In this document: positions 6,550 to 14,172 of the stretch, in pieces
Numbering within the stretch: the stretch's first letter is position 1
How the letters are laid out: each line of letters starts with the position of its first letter
Assembly: GCA_031423955.1 (NCBI GenBank)
Contig: JANPGJ010000192.1
Span: 1-18,309 of the forward strand
Source: JAEUOS01 sp031423955
Lineage (GTDB): Bacteria; Pseudomonadota; Gammaproteobacteria; Burkholderiales; JAEUOS01
Direction: 5' to 3'
DNA: 18,309 nt
Translations under genes and position numbers: made by a program
Notes under the pieces: model-generated
The model's input: the letters and a program-made list of their open reading frames with translations, nothing else
What the model was told of the DNA's origin: nothing
Database searches by the model: none

Positions 6550-7557
6550 ATGAAGGACAGCGCCAACGACGAAGTCAAGCCACTGATGGAGCGGCTGTTG
6601 TATGAAGTCAAGAAAGTGGTGGTCGGCCAGGATCATTTCCTTGAGCGGGTCCTGGTGGCAATTCTGGCGCAAGGGCACCTGCTGGTGGAGGGGGTTCCGG
6701 GTCTTGCCAAGACTCTCACCGTCAAGACGCTCGCGCGCACCATCCGCGGCAGCTTCAAGCGGATCCAGTTCACCCCCGACCTGGTGCCGGCCGATCTGGT
6801 CGGCACCCGTGTCTACAACCAGAAGACCAGCGAATTCGGCACCTCGCTGGGGCCGGTATTCTGCAATCTTCTGCTGGCCGACGAGATCAACCGGGCACCG
6901 GCCAAGGTGCAGAGCGCGCTGCTCGAGGTGATGCAGGAGTATCAGGTGACGATCGCCGGCGAGACCCACAAGGTGCCCGCGCCATTCCTGGTGATGGCGA
7001 CCCAGAATCCGATCGAGACCGAAGGCACCTATCCGTTGCCGGAAGCGCAGGTTGATCGCTTCATGATGAAGGTGCTGGTCGGCTACCCGACCGAGGAAGA
7101 GGAATTCGTGATCGTCGATCGGGTGACCGCGGCGACCCAGCAGGTGGTGGCCGAAATCGCCTCCACCGATCAACTGGCGGCGCTGCAGCGCGAATGCCGC
7201 GCCGGTTATGTGGAGCCGTCGCTGATGCAATACGCGGTGCGGCTGGCGGCGGCGACGCGCGACCCGGCCAGGCACGGCTTGCCGGATCTGGCGCGTTTCA
7301 TCTCCTATGGTGTGAGCCCGCGGGCGCCGATTCACCTGATCGAAGGCGCGCGCGCACTGGCATTCCTGCGCGGCCGCAGCTATGTATTGCCCGAAGACGT
7401 GACCGACCTGGTGCCGGACGTGTTTCGCCATCGCCTGGTGCTGACCTACGAAGCGCTGGCCGAAGCGATGAGCGCCGACCTGCTGATCGAAAGGATCATG
7501 CGCCACATCGCCGCGCCCGCCAAGCCGCTCGAAGCGCATGTCAAAGTCGCCGCCTGA
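6550..7557 (+). CDS. MoxR-family AAA+ ATPase
   Basis: A 335-residue AAA+ ATPase of the MoxR group, ATP-driven chaperone-like proteins that work with VWA-domain partners in assembling or activating protein complexes. Walker A is EGVPGLAKT with the P-loop at 48-55, Walker B is LLLADEINR with Asp111 and Glu112, and the sensor region reads MATQNPIETEGTYPLPEAQ, a MoxR signature. The C-terminal part is the usual helical lid. I chose ATG 6550 because AGGAG at 6540-6544 is five bases upstream; GTG 6547 would be too close to it. The gene overlaps the DUF58 gene by 20 bases. A MoxR-DUF58-VWA order is common in bacteria, and cargo is unknown in most cases. Confidence 0.95.
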   Translation: MKDSANDEVKPLMERLLYEVKKVVVGQDHFLERVLVAILAQGHLLVEGVPGLAKTLTVKTLARTIRGSFKRIQFTPDLVPADLVGTRVYNQKTSEFGTSLGPVFCNLLLADEINRAPAKVQSALLEVMQEYQVTIAGETHKVPAPFLVMATQNPIETEGTYPLPEAQVDRFMMKVLVGYPTEEEEFVIVDRVTAATQQVVAEIASTDQLAALQRECRAGYVEPSLMQYAVRLAAATRDPARHGLPDLARFISYGVSPRAPIHLIEGARALAFLRGRSYVLPEDVTDLVPDVFRHRLVLTYEALAEAMSADLLIERIMRHIAAPAKPLEAHVKVAA

Positions 7558-8515
7558 GAACTCCGGCGGGCGGATCGCGGCGACCGGCAACCCGGCTGCG
7601 GCCGAGCAGTTGTTGCGCCGCATCGAGTGGACGGTCCTGCGCCGCCTCGACGGCGCGATCCATGGCAACTATCGCACGCTGTTTCGCGGTCACGGCATCG
7701 ACCTGGCGGAGTTGCGCGAGTACCAGTACGGCGATGACGTACGCCATATCGACTGGAATGTCACGGCGCGTATGAGCACCCCTTACGTCAGGCAGTTTCA
7801 CGAGGACCGCGAGGTGAGCGCCTGGTTTCTGCTCGACTTGTCGCCCTCGCTCGATTTTGGTTCCGGTGACGTGCGCAAACGCGGTGTGTCGGCCGATTTC
7901 GTCGCCGTGCTGGCCCGGCTCCTGACGCGCAGCGGCAATCGCGTCGGTGCCATGTTCTATGGCGATGCGGTGGATGCGGTGATCCCGCCGCGCAGCGGCC
8001 GCGCCCAGGTGTTGCACATCCTGCACCGCATGTTGTCGCGGCCGCAACGCGAAGCCTCCGGCGAGACCGACCTGCGGGTGTTTCTGCAAAGCGCGTTTCG
8101 CTTTATTCCGCGGCGCTCGCTGGTGTTCGTGATGTCCGATTTCATCAGTCAGCCTGGCTGGGCCGAAGCGCTGGCGCAACTGACCCAGCGCCACGAGGCG
8201 ATCGCCGTGCGCCTGTATGACCCGCTCGAAATGGAATTGCCGGACCTCGGGCTGGTCTTGATTCGCGACGCCGAGACCGGCGAGCAGGTGCTCGTGGACA
8301 CCCATGAACGCGGCTTTCGCAAGCGTTTCGCGGCCGCTGCCGGGCGCCGCGAGGAAGCCCTGCGCCAGTCGTTCACCGAAGCCGGCGTCGACGTGCTCGA
8401 ACTGGCGACCGACGATGCGCTGATCGATTCGGTGTTGCGCTTTGCCGACCTGCGCAAGCGGCGCAGCCAGTTGGCCGGCGGTGGCCTGCCGGCGCATCTG
8501 GCGGGGGCGGCATGA
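7538..8515 (+). CDS. DUF58 protein (VWA-like), MoxR partner
   Basis: A 325-residue DUF58 protein. The family hallmark YGDDVRHIDWNVTAR lies at 64-78. It is followed by a VWA-like fold with a MIDAS-type DLSPS (Asp100, Ser102, Ser104) and a later FVMSDF strand, so metal binding is likely intact. No signal peptide or membrane segment is seen, which places it in the cytoplasm with MoxR. The start ATG 7538 lies inside the end of the MoxR gene (20-base overlap), and the stop overlaps the next gene's ATG (ATGA), so the three genes are probably translated together. The role is taken to be an adaptor for MoxR, by analogy only. Confidence 0.93.
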   Translation: MSKSPPENSGGRIAATGNPAAAEQLLRRIEWTVLRRLDGAIHGNYRTLFRGHGIDLAELREYQYGDDVRHIDWNVTARMSTPYVRQFHEDREVSAWFLLDLSPSLDFGSGDVRKRGVSADFVAVLARLLTRSGNRVGAMFYGDAVDAVIPPRSGRAQVLHILHRMLSRPQREASGETDLRVFLQSAFRFIPRRSLVFVMSDFISQPGWAEALAQLTQRHEAIAVRLYDPLEMELPDLGLVLIRDAETGEQVLVDTHERGFRKRFAAAAGRREEALRQSFTEAGVDVLELATDDALIDSVLRFADLRKRRSQLAGGGLPAHLAGAA

Positions 8516-9552
8516 AGTTTCTCTGGGTCGAAATGCTGTGGCTGCTGCTGCTGATGCCGCTGCTGGCCGGCGCCTATGTCCTGCTGCTGCGCCGCAAGAA
8601 TCGTTCTGCGCTGGCATTTGCCAATCTGTCGTTGATCCGCCAAGCTCTGGCTGGCGGTCCGCAATTCAAGCGCCACCTGCCACCGCTCTTGTTTCTGCTG
8701 GCGATCGGCTTGATGGTGGTGGCAATCTCGCGACCGGTGGCGGTGATCGCCCTGCCTTCCCAGCACGAAACGATCGTGCTGGCGATCGATGTGTCAGGCA
8801 GCATGCGCGCGGTCGATGTCAAGCCCAACCGGCTGGCGGCGGCGCAGGCGGCGGCCAAGGCATTTGTCAACGATCAGCCGCGCAGCGTGCGGCTGGGCGT
8901 GGTGTCGTTCGCAGCCACCGCATCGATCGTGCAGTATCCGACGCAGAACCGCGAAGACGTGCTCAACGCGATCGACCGCTTCCAGCTGCAGCGCGGCACC
9001 GCGATCGGCAGTGCGATCATTGTTTCCCTGGCGACCCTGTTTCCGGACGGCAGTATCGATGTGGCGTCGATGATCAGCGGCAGCAACGCGCCGCGCCGCA
9101 CGTTCGGCATGCCGCCCAAGGATCCGAAAAAGGAGTTCAAGCCGGTGCCGCCTGGCTCCTACAACAACGGCGCGATCATTCTCCTGACCGACGGCGAGCG
9201 CACGGCGGGTCCGGAAATCCAGGTAGCCGCGAAAATGGCGGCCGAACGCGGCGTGCGCGTCTATACCGTCGGCATCGGCACCACCAAGGGGGAAACCATC
9301 GGTTTCGAAGGTTGGTCGATGCGCGTCAAGCTTGACGAGGAACCGCTCAAGCAGATTGCCAACCTGACGCATGGTGCCTATTACCAGGCCGGCTCGGCCA
9401 CCGATCTCAGGAAGGTCTACGCAGCGCTCAATTCGCGCTTGACCATGGAAAAGAAGGAAACCGAGATCAGCGCGTTGTTCGCCGCGCTCGCCGCGCTGGT
9501 GGCGCTGCTGGCGGCCGGACTGTCGCTGTTCTGGTTCAATCGAATTCTCTGA
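8512..9552 (+). CDS. Membrane-anchored VWA-domain protein (BatA-like)
   Basis: A 346-residue protein with two N-terminal membrane segments (about 7-26 and 57-75), a VWA domain (about 86-300) and a C-terminal membrane segment (about 317-340). This topology is that of BatA/aerotolerance-type VWA proteins with the VWA domain in the periplasm. The MIDAS is complete: DVSGS (Asp93, Ser95, Ser97), a Thr in QRGTAIGSA and LLTDGE. A long insert between strands (about 183-218, with SGSNAPRR and PKDPKKEFKP) is notable. It starts inside the DUF58 stop codon. In many related operons a DUF4381 protein lies between DUF58 and VWA, and a second VWA protein follows; neither is here. Confidence 0.93.
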   Translation: MKFLWVEMLWLLLLMPLLAGAYVLLLRRKNRSALAFANLSLIRQALAGGPQFKRHLPPLLFLLAIGLMVVAISRPVAVIALPSQHETIVLAIDVSGSMRAVDVKPNRLAAAQAAAKAFVNDQPRSVRLGVVSFAATASIVQYPTQNREDVLNAIDRFQLQRGTAIGSAIIVSLATLFPDGSIDVASMISGSNAPRRTFGMPPKDPKKEFKPVPPGSYNNGAIILLTDGERTAGPEIQVAAKMAAERGVRVYTVGIGTTKGETIGFEGWSMRVKLDEEPLKQIANLTHGAYYQAGSATDLRKVYAALNSRLTMEKKETEISALFAALAALVALLAAGLSLFWFNRIL

Positions 9553-9564
9553 CCGCAGGCCGGC

Positions 9565-9816
9565 ATGCAACGCAAACGACTTCACGGCGGCTCGCTCAAG
9601 GCGGCGGGCTATGACGAAGCGCGCCAGGTGCTCCTAGTGGAATTGACCAACGGCCAGTTGATCGAGTATGCGGCGGTGGGGCGTGAAATCGCGCGCCGCC
9701 TGCTCGAGAGCCAGTCGCCCTGGAGCTACTATCGCGACAACATCGAAGACGAGTTCACCGGCCGGCCGGCAGGGCGCGCGCAAGCGGCCGGCGGCAGCGA
9801 AAATCCGTTCACATAG
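9565..9816 (+). CDS. Small KTSC-domain protein
   Basis: An 83-residue protein whose first 65 residues fit the KTSC domain: Ser10 and GYD (15-17), strand residues VLLVELTNGQLIEY, a VGREIARRLLES helix and a WSYYRDNIEDEF ending. KTSC is a short domain found alone or at the C-terminus of other proteins, including lysyl-tRNA synthetase-like ones, and may bind nucleic acid; its role is not settled. The tail (66-83) is low-complexity. It starts 12 bases after the VWA stop, so it may ride on the MoxR operon transcript. There is only a weak purine-rich site (GCAGG) ahead of the ATG. Confidence 0.72.
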   Translation: MQRKRLHGGSLKAAGYDEARQVLLVELTNGQLIEYAAVGREIARRLLESQSPWSYYRDNIEDEFTGRPAGRAQAAGGSENPFT

Positions 9817-9870
9817 CGCTCCCCCGCGCGACCCGGCTGGCATCGATCAGGCGCAGGATGCGGGCAGGGG

Positions 9871-9902
9871 GCCAGCAGCTATACTCCCTGCGGCCTGCTG
9901 GC
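9871..9902 (+). promoter_or_regulatory. Dyad enclosing a TATACT -10-like box upstream of tsaB
   Basis: Inverted arms GCCAGCAG (9871-9878) and CTGCTGGC (9895-9902) enclose 16 bases that hold TATACT at 9880-9885, a good -10 match. No convincing -35 lies at the right distance. The element could be a tsaB promoter under a repressor, or a hairpin ending the KTSC transcript; no T-run follows. Confidence 0.3.
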
Positions 9903-9949
9903 GATCGCCGACCAGGTCACATTTTCCAGCCGAACCGCCAAGCCGCACC

Positions 9950-10642
9950 ATGCGCATTCTTGCCCTTGAGACCTCGACCGAGCATTGTTCATGCGCCGTG
10001 TGGCATGACGGGGCGGTGATCGAATCGGTCGCGCATGCGGGGCAGCGCCATTCGTCCCTGTTGCTGCCGATGGTATCGACGCTGCTGGCCGACGCTGGCA
10101 TGGCGGTCGGCCAACTCGACGCGATTGCCTTCGGTGCCGGTCCCGGCTCGTTCACCGGCGTGCGCATCGCCTGCAGCGTGGCACAAGGGCTGGCGTTTGC
10201 GCGCGACCTGCCGCTGCTGCCGGTGATCACCCTGGAGGCGCTGGCCGAAGCGAACGGTGGCGAGCGGGTGCTCGCCTGCCTCGATGCCCGGATGGGGGAA
10301 CTGTATCTGGCGGCGTACCAGCGGGACGCCGCCACCTGGCGACTGCTGTACGCCCCCGCATTGGTCAAGCCGGCCGTGCTGCCGCCGCTGGCCGGGCGTT
10401 TTGCGGCATGTGGCAGCGGCTTGGCCGTGCAGGCGCAGGCGCTTGGCGCGGCGTATGAATTGATTTCAGTGGCCGCCGAAGCGGTGCCGCAGGCGGCTGC
10501 CGTCGCGTCGCTTGGCGCTCGTGCCCTGGCTGCGGGTCGCGGGGTTGCCGCGGAAACAGCGGGGCCGCTCTACTTGCGCGACAAGGTGGCGCTCGACGTT
10601 CACGAGCAGGCAGCGGCGCGCGCGGCCCGCCAGGCGGCATGA
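9950..10642 (+). CDS. tsaB: tRNA threonylcarbamoyladenosine biosynthesis protein TsaB
   Basis: A 230-residue ASKHA-fold protein. TsaB pairs with TsaD and TsaE to make the t6A modification at position 37 of ANN-decoding tRNAs in the cytoplasm. The family start MRILALETST is present, followed by GQRHSSLLLP and the central GAGPGSFTGVR motif (62-72), with ITLEALAEA and the CLDARMGELYLA segment after it. Length is normal. I chose ATG 9950 because the conserved first strand begins there; the upstream frame is not family-like. It is followed after 73 bases by rimI, a very common pairing. The tsaD and tsaE genes are not in the window. Confidence 0.96.
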   Translation: MRILALETSTEHCSCAVWHDGAVIESVAHAGQRHSSLLLPMVSTLLADAGMAVGQLDAIAFGAGPGSFTGVRIACSVAQGLAFARDLPLLPVITLEALAEANGGERVLACLDARMGELYLAAYQRDAATWRLLYAPALVKPAVLPPLAGRFAACGSGLAVQAQALGAAYELISVAAEAVPQAAAVASLGARALAAGRGVAAETAGPLYLRDKVALDVHEQAAARAARQAA

Positions 10643-10715
10643 GGGCGCCGTTCCTGGTCATGCTGCGGCGCGCCCCGACCGCTGCACTGCACGCTGGCGG
10701 CAGGAGGCTGCGTCG

Positions 10716-11180
10716 ATGAGCGCGGTCCTGAAGGAGGCCGTGCCGCGCATCACGGCGATGACCGAGGCGGCGCTGGGCCAGGTGGTACGCATCGAGAATG
10801 CGATCTACGAATTTCCCTGGACCCTGGGCAACTTTCGCGACTCGCTGGCTGCCGGCTATAGCTGCTGGCTGTACGAGCAAAGCGAAGAACTGATCGGCTA
10901 TGCGGTGGTGATGCATGCGCTTGACGAGGCGCACCTGCTCAACCTCTCGGTCGCCGGCCCGGCGCAGCGGCGCGGCCATGGCCGGCAATTGCTGGGTTTG
11001 ATCAGCCACCTCGCGCAGCAAAATGGCGCCCGGTCAATGCTTCTGGAAGTTCGCCCGACCAACCTGCCGGGTCGCCAGCTTTATGCCCAGGCCGGCTTTG
11101 CCCAGGTCGGGCTGCGGCGCAGCTACTACCCGGCGCGCGGCGGCCGCGAAGACGCCCTGGTGTTGTCGCGCACGCTATGA
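10716..11180 (+). CDS. rimI: Ribosomal protein S18 alanine N-acetyltransferase RimI
   Basis: A 154-residue GNAT acetyltransferase that transfers acetyl from acetyl-CoA to protein N-termini, classically ribosomal protein S18. The acetyl-CoA loop QRRGHGR lies at 84-90. The RimI pattern LLEVRPTN with Glu111, then LYAQAGF with Tyr123, reproduces the 12-residue spacing of the Glu/Tyr pair in E. coli RimI. FPWTLGNFRDSL near residue 33 is also typical. The start is fixed by a strong AGGAGG at 10702-10707, eight bases before ATG 10716; the frame is open upstream into tsaB but is not family-like. Its TGA overlaps the next gene's ATG. Confidence 0.94.
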   Translation: MSAVLKEAVPRITAMTEAALGQVVRIENAIYEFPWTLGNFRDSLAAGYSCWLYEQSEELIGYAVVMHALDEAHLLNLSVAGPAQRRGHGRQLLGLISHLAQQNGARSMLLEVRPTNLPGRQLYAQAGFAQVGLRRSYYPARGGREDALVLSRTL

Positions 11181-12013
11181 GCCCTGATCGCGACCGATTG
11201 CTGATTGAAATGGGCCTTGGCCCATTGTGGAAGGCGCGCGCCAGGCCGGCGCTGGCCGCGGCCTCGATACCGGGCACGTCGCCGCCCGGCGCGCCACCCG
11301 CGCTCGCCAACGCCGTGCCCGCGCGGCCTGAGGCCGTGCAACCGGCAGTACGCAGTGCGCAGACGCTGGACGCGCCAATGATTGAGGCGCAGCCTGGCAC
11401 CAACGATGACAGAGCGCGCGCCGCCGCGATCGGGCAACTGGACTGGCCGGCGCTGAAGGCAGCGGTGACCGGATGCAGCGCCTGCGCCCTGTGCAAGGGT
11501 CGGACCAATACTGTCTTCGGCGTTGGTGACGAAAACGCGGGCTGGATGATCATTGGCGAAGCGCCGGGTGCCGAAGAAGATGCGCGCGGCGAACCTTTTG
11601 TGGGGCAAGCCGGGCAATTGCTCGATGCCATGCTGGCCGCGCTGGACATGAATCGCCGGCAGAACGTGTATATCGCCAATGTGCTCAAGTGCCGGCCGCC
11701 AGGCAATCGCAACCCGGCACCGGACGAAGTGGCCCGTTGCGCCCCGCATTTGCTGCGCCAGGTCGCGCTCATCAAGCCGCGGTTGATCCTGTCGATGGGC
11801 CGTTTCGCCAGCCAGGCGCTGCTCGGCACCGAGGCATCGATCGCGTCGCTGCGCGGCCGCCTGCACAGTTTCGCAGGCACCCCGGTGGTGGTCACCTATC
11901 ATCCGGCCTATCTGCTGCGCACGCCCACCGACAAGGCGCGCGCCTGGGAAGATCTGCTGTTCGCGCGTGCTACCTGGCTGGGCTTGCAAAACGTGGCACC
12001 TACCGCAACTTGA
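11177..12013 (+). CDS. Family 4 uracil-DNA glycosylase (iron-sulfur type)
   Basis: A 278-residue glycosylase that removes uracil from DNA at the start of base-excision repair. Family 4 features are GEAPGAEEDARGEPFVGQAG (127-146) at the active site, the HPAYLLR motif (242-248), and cysteines for a [4Fe-4S] cluster at 103, 106, 172 and 188, with an extra Cys at 100. Residues 1-85 form an Ala/Pro-rich extension absent from thermophile enzymes of about 200 residues; similar extensions occur in betaproteobacterial homologues. The ATG lies in the rimI stop (ATGA), so the two are translationally coupled. Confidence 0.93.
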   Translation: MSPDRDRLLIEMGLGPLWKARARPALAAASIPGTSPPGAPPALANAVPARPEAVQPAVRSAQTLDAPMIEAQPGTNDDRARAAAIGQLDWPALKAAVTGCSACALCKGRTNTVFGVGDENAGWMIIGEAPGAEEDARGEPFVGQAGQLLDAMLAALDMNRRQNVYIANVLKCRPPGNRNPAPDEVARCAPHLLRQVALIKPRLILSMGRFASQALLGTEASIASLRGRLHSFAGTPVVVTYHPAYLLRTPTDKARAWEDLLFARATWLGLQNVAPTAT

Positions 12014-12018
12014 GGGTC

Positions 12019-12038
12019 GCGGGCGGGATTGCGCCCGC
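12019..12038 (+). terminator. Hairpin after the uracil-DNA glycosylase gene
   Basis: A perfect 7-bp GC stem, GCGGGCG (12019-12025) and CGCCCGC (12032-12038), with a 6-base loop, five bases after the stop. It is well placed to separate the repair gene from lemA. No T-run follows, so termination strength is doubtful. Confidence 0.4.
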
Positions 12039-12108
12039 AGACTAACGCAGTCGAGCATGTTTTCCGGCAATGCACATCACATTCAGCCCTTCCGAGGAGA
12101 AGATATCC

Positions 12109-12714
12109 ATGCGCAAGACCATCACCGGCCTGATCGTTTTCCTGTCGCTGACCCTGTCCGGGTGCGGCTACAACGATTTTCAGCGACTCGACGAACAGGT
12201 GACAGCGGACTGGGCAGGCGTTCTCGCGCAATACCAGCGGCGTGCCGATCTGGTGCCCAATATCGTCGCCACCGTCAAGGGCGAGGCGAATTTCGAACAG
12301 GAGACCCTGACCCGCGTGATTGAAGCGCGTGCCAAGGCCACTTCGATTCAGGCGACGCCGCAACTGGTCAATGATCCGCAGGCGTTCCAGAAATTCCAGG
12401 CCGCGCAAGGCGAATTGTCGGGTGCGCTTTCACGCCTGATGGTGGTTTCAGAGAACTATCCGAACCTGAAGGCGAACCAGGCGTTTCGCGACCTGCGCAC
12501 CACGCTGGAAGGCACCGAGAACCGGGTCAATATCGCGCGCGACAAGTACATCAAGTCGGTGCAGGCCTACAACGTCCTGGTGCGCAGCATCCCGTCGAAC
12601 CTGACGGCGATGGTGATGGGCTACAAGACCAAGGCCTCGTTCGCGGTCGACAACGAGAAGGCCATTTCGGTGGCGCCGTCGGTCAGCTTCGACAAGCCGG
12701 CCGACAAGAAGTAA
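12109..12714 (+). CDS. lemA: LemA-family lipoprotein
   Basis: A 201-residue LemA protein. The N-terminus is a lipoprotein signal with lipobox LSGC and lipidated Cys19. The family core is clear: YNDFQRLDEQVTADWAGVLAQ, QRRADLVPNIVATVKG, long helices with NYPNLKANQAF, ENRVNIARDKY and VQAYNVLVRSIPSN. The fold is an elongated helical bundle. I chose ATG 12109 because GAGGAGA (12094-12100) is eight bases upstream and the signal begins there. LemA genes are often next to TPM-domain genes, as here, but their cellular role is not established. In this position LemA would sit on the periplasmic face of a membrane. Confidence 0.94.
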   Translation: MRKTITGLIVFLSLTLSGCGYNDFQRLDEQVTADWAGVLAQYQRRADLVPNIVATVKGEANFEQETLTRVIEARAKATSIQATPQLVNDPQAFQKFQAAQGELSGALSRLMVVSENYPNLKANQAFRDLRTTLEGTENRVNIARDKYIKSVQAYNVLVRSIPSNLTAMVMGYKTKASFAVDNEKAISVAPSVSFDKPADKK

Positions 12715-12725
12715 GACGCCGACCC

Positions 12726-13670
12726 ATGGCAAGCTGCGCCACACCATGGATTCGCGTGACACTCTTTGCCCGGGCGGTCATGTGGCTCTGCCTGTGGCTG
12801 GCCTGCGCAGGAGCGCTCGCGCAGGCGCTGGTGGAGGTGCCCGCCCTCAAGGCGCGGGTCACCGACCTGGGCGGCATCATGCCGGCAACCGAGCGCGACG
12901 CTCTCGAGGCGAAACTGGCGGCATTCGAACAGGCGCACGGTAGCCAGATCGCCGTACTGCTGGTTCCGAGCACGCAGCCCGAGCCGATCGAGGACTACGC
13001 TCACCGGGTCGGCGAAGCCTGGAAAATCGGGCGCAAAGGCGTCGGCGACGGTTTGCTGGTGATCATTGCGAAAGATGACAAACGGGTGCGCATCGACGTT
13101 GCGCGGGCGCTTGAAGGCGCGGTGCCTGATCTGGCCGCGAAAAGAATCATTCGGGAGAACATGTCGCCGCGCTTTGCCCAGGGCGATTTCAGCGGCGGCC
13201 TCAATGCCGGACTCGATGCGTTGATCCGCCTGGTCGAAGGCGAGGCCCTGCCACCAGCGCAGGCGCCGAAGGGCGCCAGCGCGGCGGCCGACAACAATGA
13301 CCTTGAAGCCTGGCTGATGATCGGTTTCATCGCCCTGATTGTCGGCGGCTCGATTCTCAAATCCCTGCTCGGGCGGGCGGCAGGATCCTTGGCTGGCGCC
13401 GGCGGGGTCGGCGTCATCGCGTGGATGGTTGCCGGCAGCCTGTGGGTCGCGATCGCCATCGCCGTGGTGGCGTTGCTGTTCTTGTTGATCATGGGTGGCG
13501 GCCGCGGTGGCCGCGGCGGCGGATTCGGGGTGCCATTCGGGATGGGCGGCGGCAGTTCAGGCGGATCGTCATGGGGCGGGTTCTCGTCCGGCGGCGGCGG
13601 TGATTTCAGCGGCGGCGGCGCCTCCGGTGGCTGGGGCGATTCCGGCGGCGGTGGAGGAGGAAATGACTAA
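12726..13670 (+). CDS. YgcG-like TPM-domain membrane protein with Gly-rich tail
   Basis: A 314-residue protein. A signal peptide covers residues 1 to about 34 (cleavage near LAQA). The TPM (TLP18.3/Psb32/MOLO-1) domain spans about 40-170 with VTDLGGIMP, GSQIAVLLVPST, WKIGRKGVGDGLLVIIAKDD and RIDVARALEGAVPD. Two membrane segments follow (about 195-212 and 228-256), and then a Gly/Ser tail to the end with GGxx repeats, as in E. coli YgcG-type proteins. The start ATG 12726 has no strong ribosome-binding site; ATG 12780 (residue 19) would shorten the signal and remains possible. It begins 11 bases after lemA and overlaps the next TPM gene by eight bases. The family role is unknown; some TPM proteins act in protein-complex repair. 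Confidence 0.9.
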   Translation: MASCATPWIRVTLFARAVMWLCLWLACAGALAQALVEVPALKARVTDLGGIMPATERDALEAKLAAFEQAHGSQIAVLLVPSTQPEPIEDYAHRVGEAWKIGRKGVGDGLLVIIAKDDKRVRIDVARALEGAVPDLAAKRIIRENMSPRFAQGDFSGGLNAGLDALIRLVEGEALPPAQAPKGASAAADNNDLEAWLMIGFIALIVGGSILKSLLGRAAGSLAGAGGVGVIAWMVAGSLWVAIAIAVVALLFLLIMGGGRGGRGGGFGVPFGMGGGSSGGSSWGGFSSGGGGDFSGGGASGGWGDSGGGGGGND

Positions 13671-14172
13671 TTGGCCGCGGTTCGGGCGCGTGTTCAGACA
13701 CTTGCTGTCCGACCGCGGCGCGGTGCGGCGCGTGCTGCCGGCGACGGCGATGGACGCCATCGCGGCGGCGATTGCGGCCGGCGAGTTGCGTCATGACGGC
13801 GAAATCCGGGTCTGCGTCGAAGCCGGCCTGCCGTGGTCGTATCTGAAGCGCAACGCGCCGGCGCGCGAGCGCGCGCTGATGTTGTTTTCCAAGCTGCGCG
13901 TATGGGATACGGAGCGCAATACGGGTGTTCTTGTGTACCTGCTGGTGGCCGACAAAAGCATCGAGATCGTGGCCGATCGCGGCATTGCGCGCCGCGTGCC
14001 GCAGGCCACTTGGACGGCGATCTGCGCGGCGCTGGGCCGGCAGTTGCAGCAAGGGCAGGCCGAAGCCGGCATGCTGGCGGCGATCCAACGCATCAGTGAC
14101 GAACTGGCGGCGCATTTTCCGCCGCCCGCGCAAAACGACAACGAATTGCCTGACGCGCCGACCGTGCTTTGA
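13663..14172 (+). CDS. TPM-domain protein (second of the LemA cluster)
   Basis: A 169-residue protein with a divergent TPM domain of the kind found downstream of YgcG-like genes. Visible parts are GELRHDGEIRVCVEAGL, LMLFSKLRVWDTERNTGVLVYLLVADKSIEIVADRGI and a helical C-terminal part QLQQGQAEAGMLAAIQRISDELAAHFP. No signal peptide or membrane segment is seen. ATG 13663 sits directly behind a GGAGGAGG tract (13653-13660), a strong ribosome-binding site, and its ATGACTAA overlaps the stop of the previous gene. It probably works with LemA and the YgcG-like protein in one unit; the function is unknown. Confidence 0.88.
   Translation: MTNWPRFGRVFRHLLSDRGAVRRVLPATAMDAIAAAIAAGELRHDGEIRVCVEAGLPWSYLKRNAPARERALMLFSKLRVWDTERNTGVLVYLLVADKSIEIVADRGIARRVPQATWTAICAALGRQLQQGQAEAGMLAAIQRISDELAAHFPPPAQNDNELPDAPTVL

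Noticed and set aside
6511..8617. Long minus-strand open frames opposite MoxR and DUF58 (about 385 and 358 codons)
   Set aside because: They are GC-driven shadows of well-supported genes on the plus strand and show no domain-like sequence.
9565..9816. KTSC protein as half of a toxin-antitoxin pair
   Set aside because: No small partner gene overlaps or adjoins it, and the domain is not a known toxin or antitoxin.
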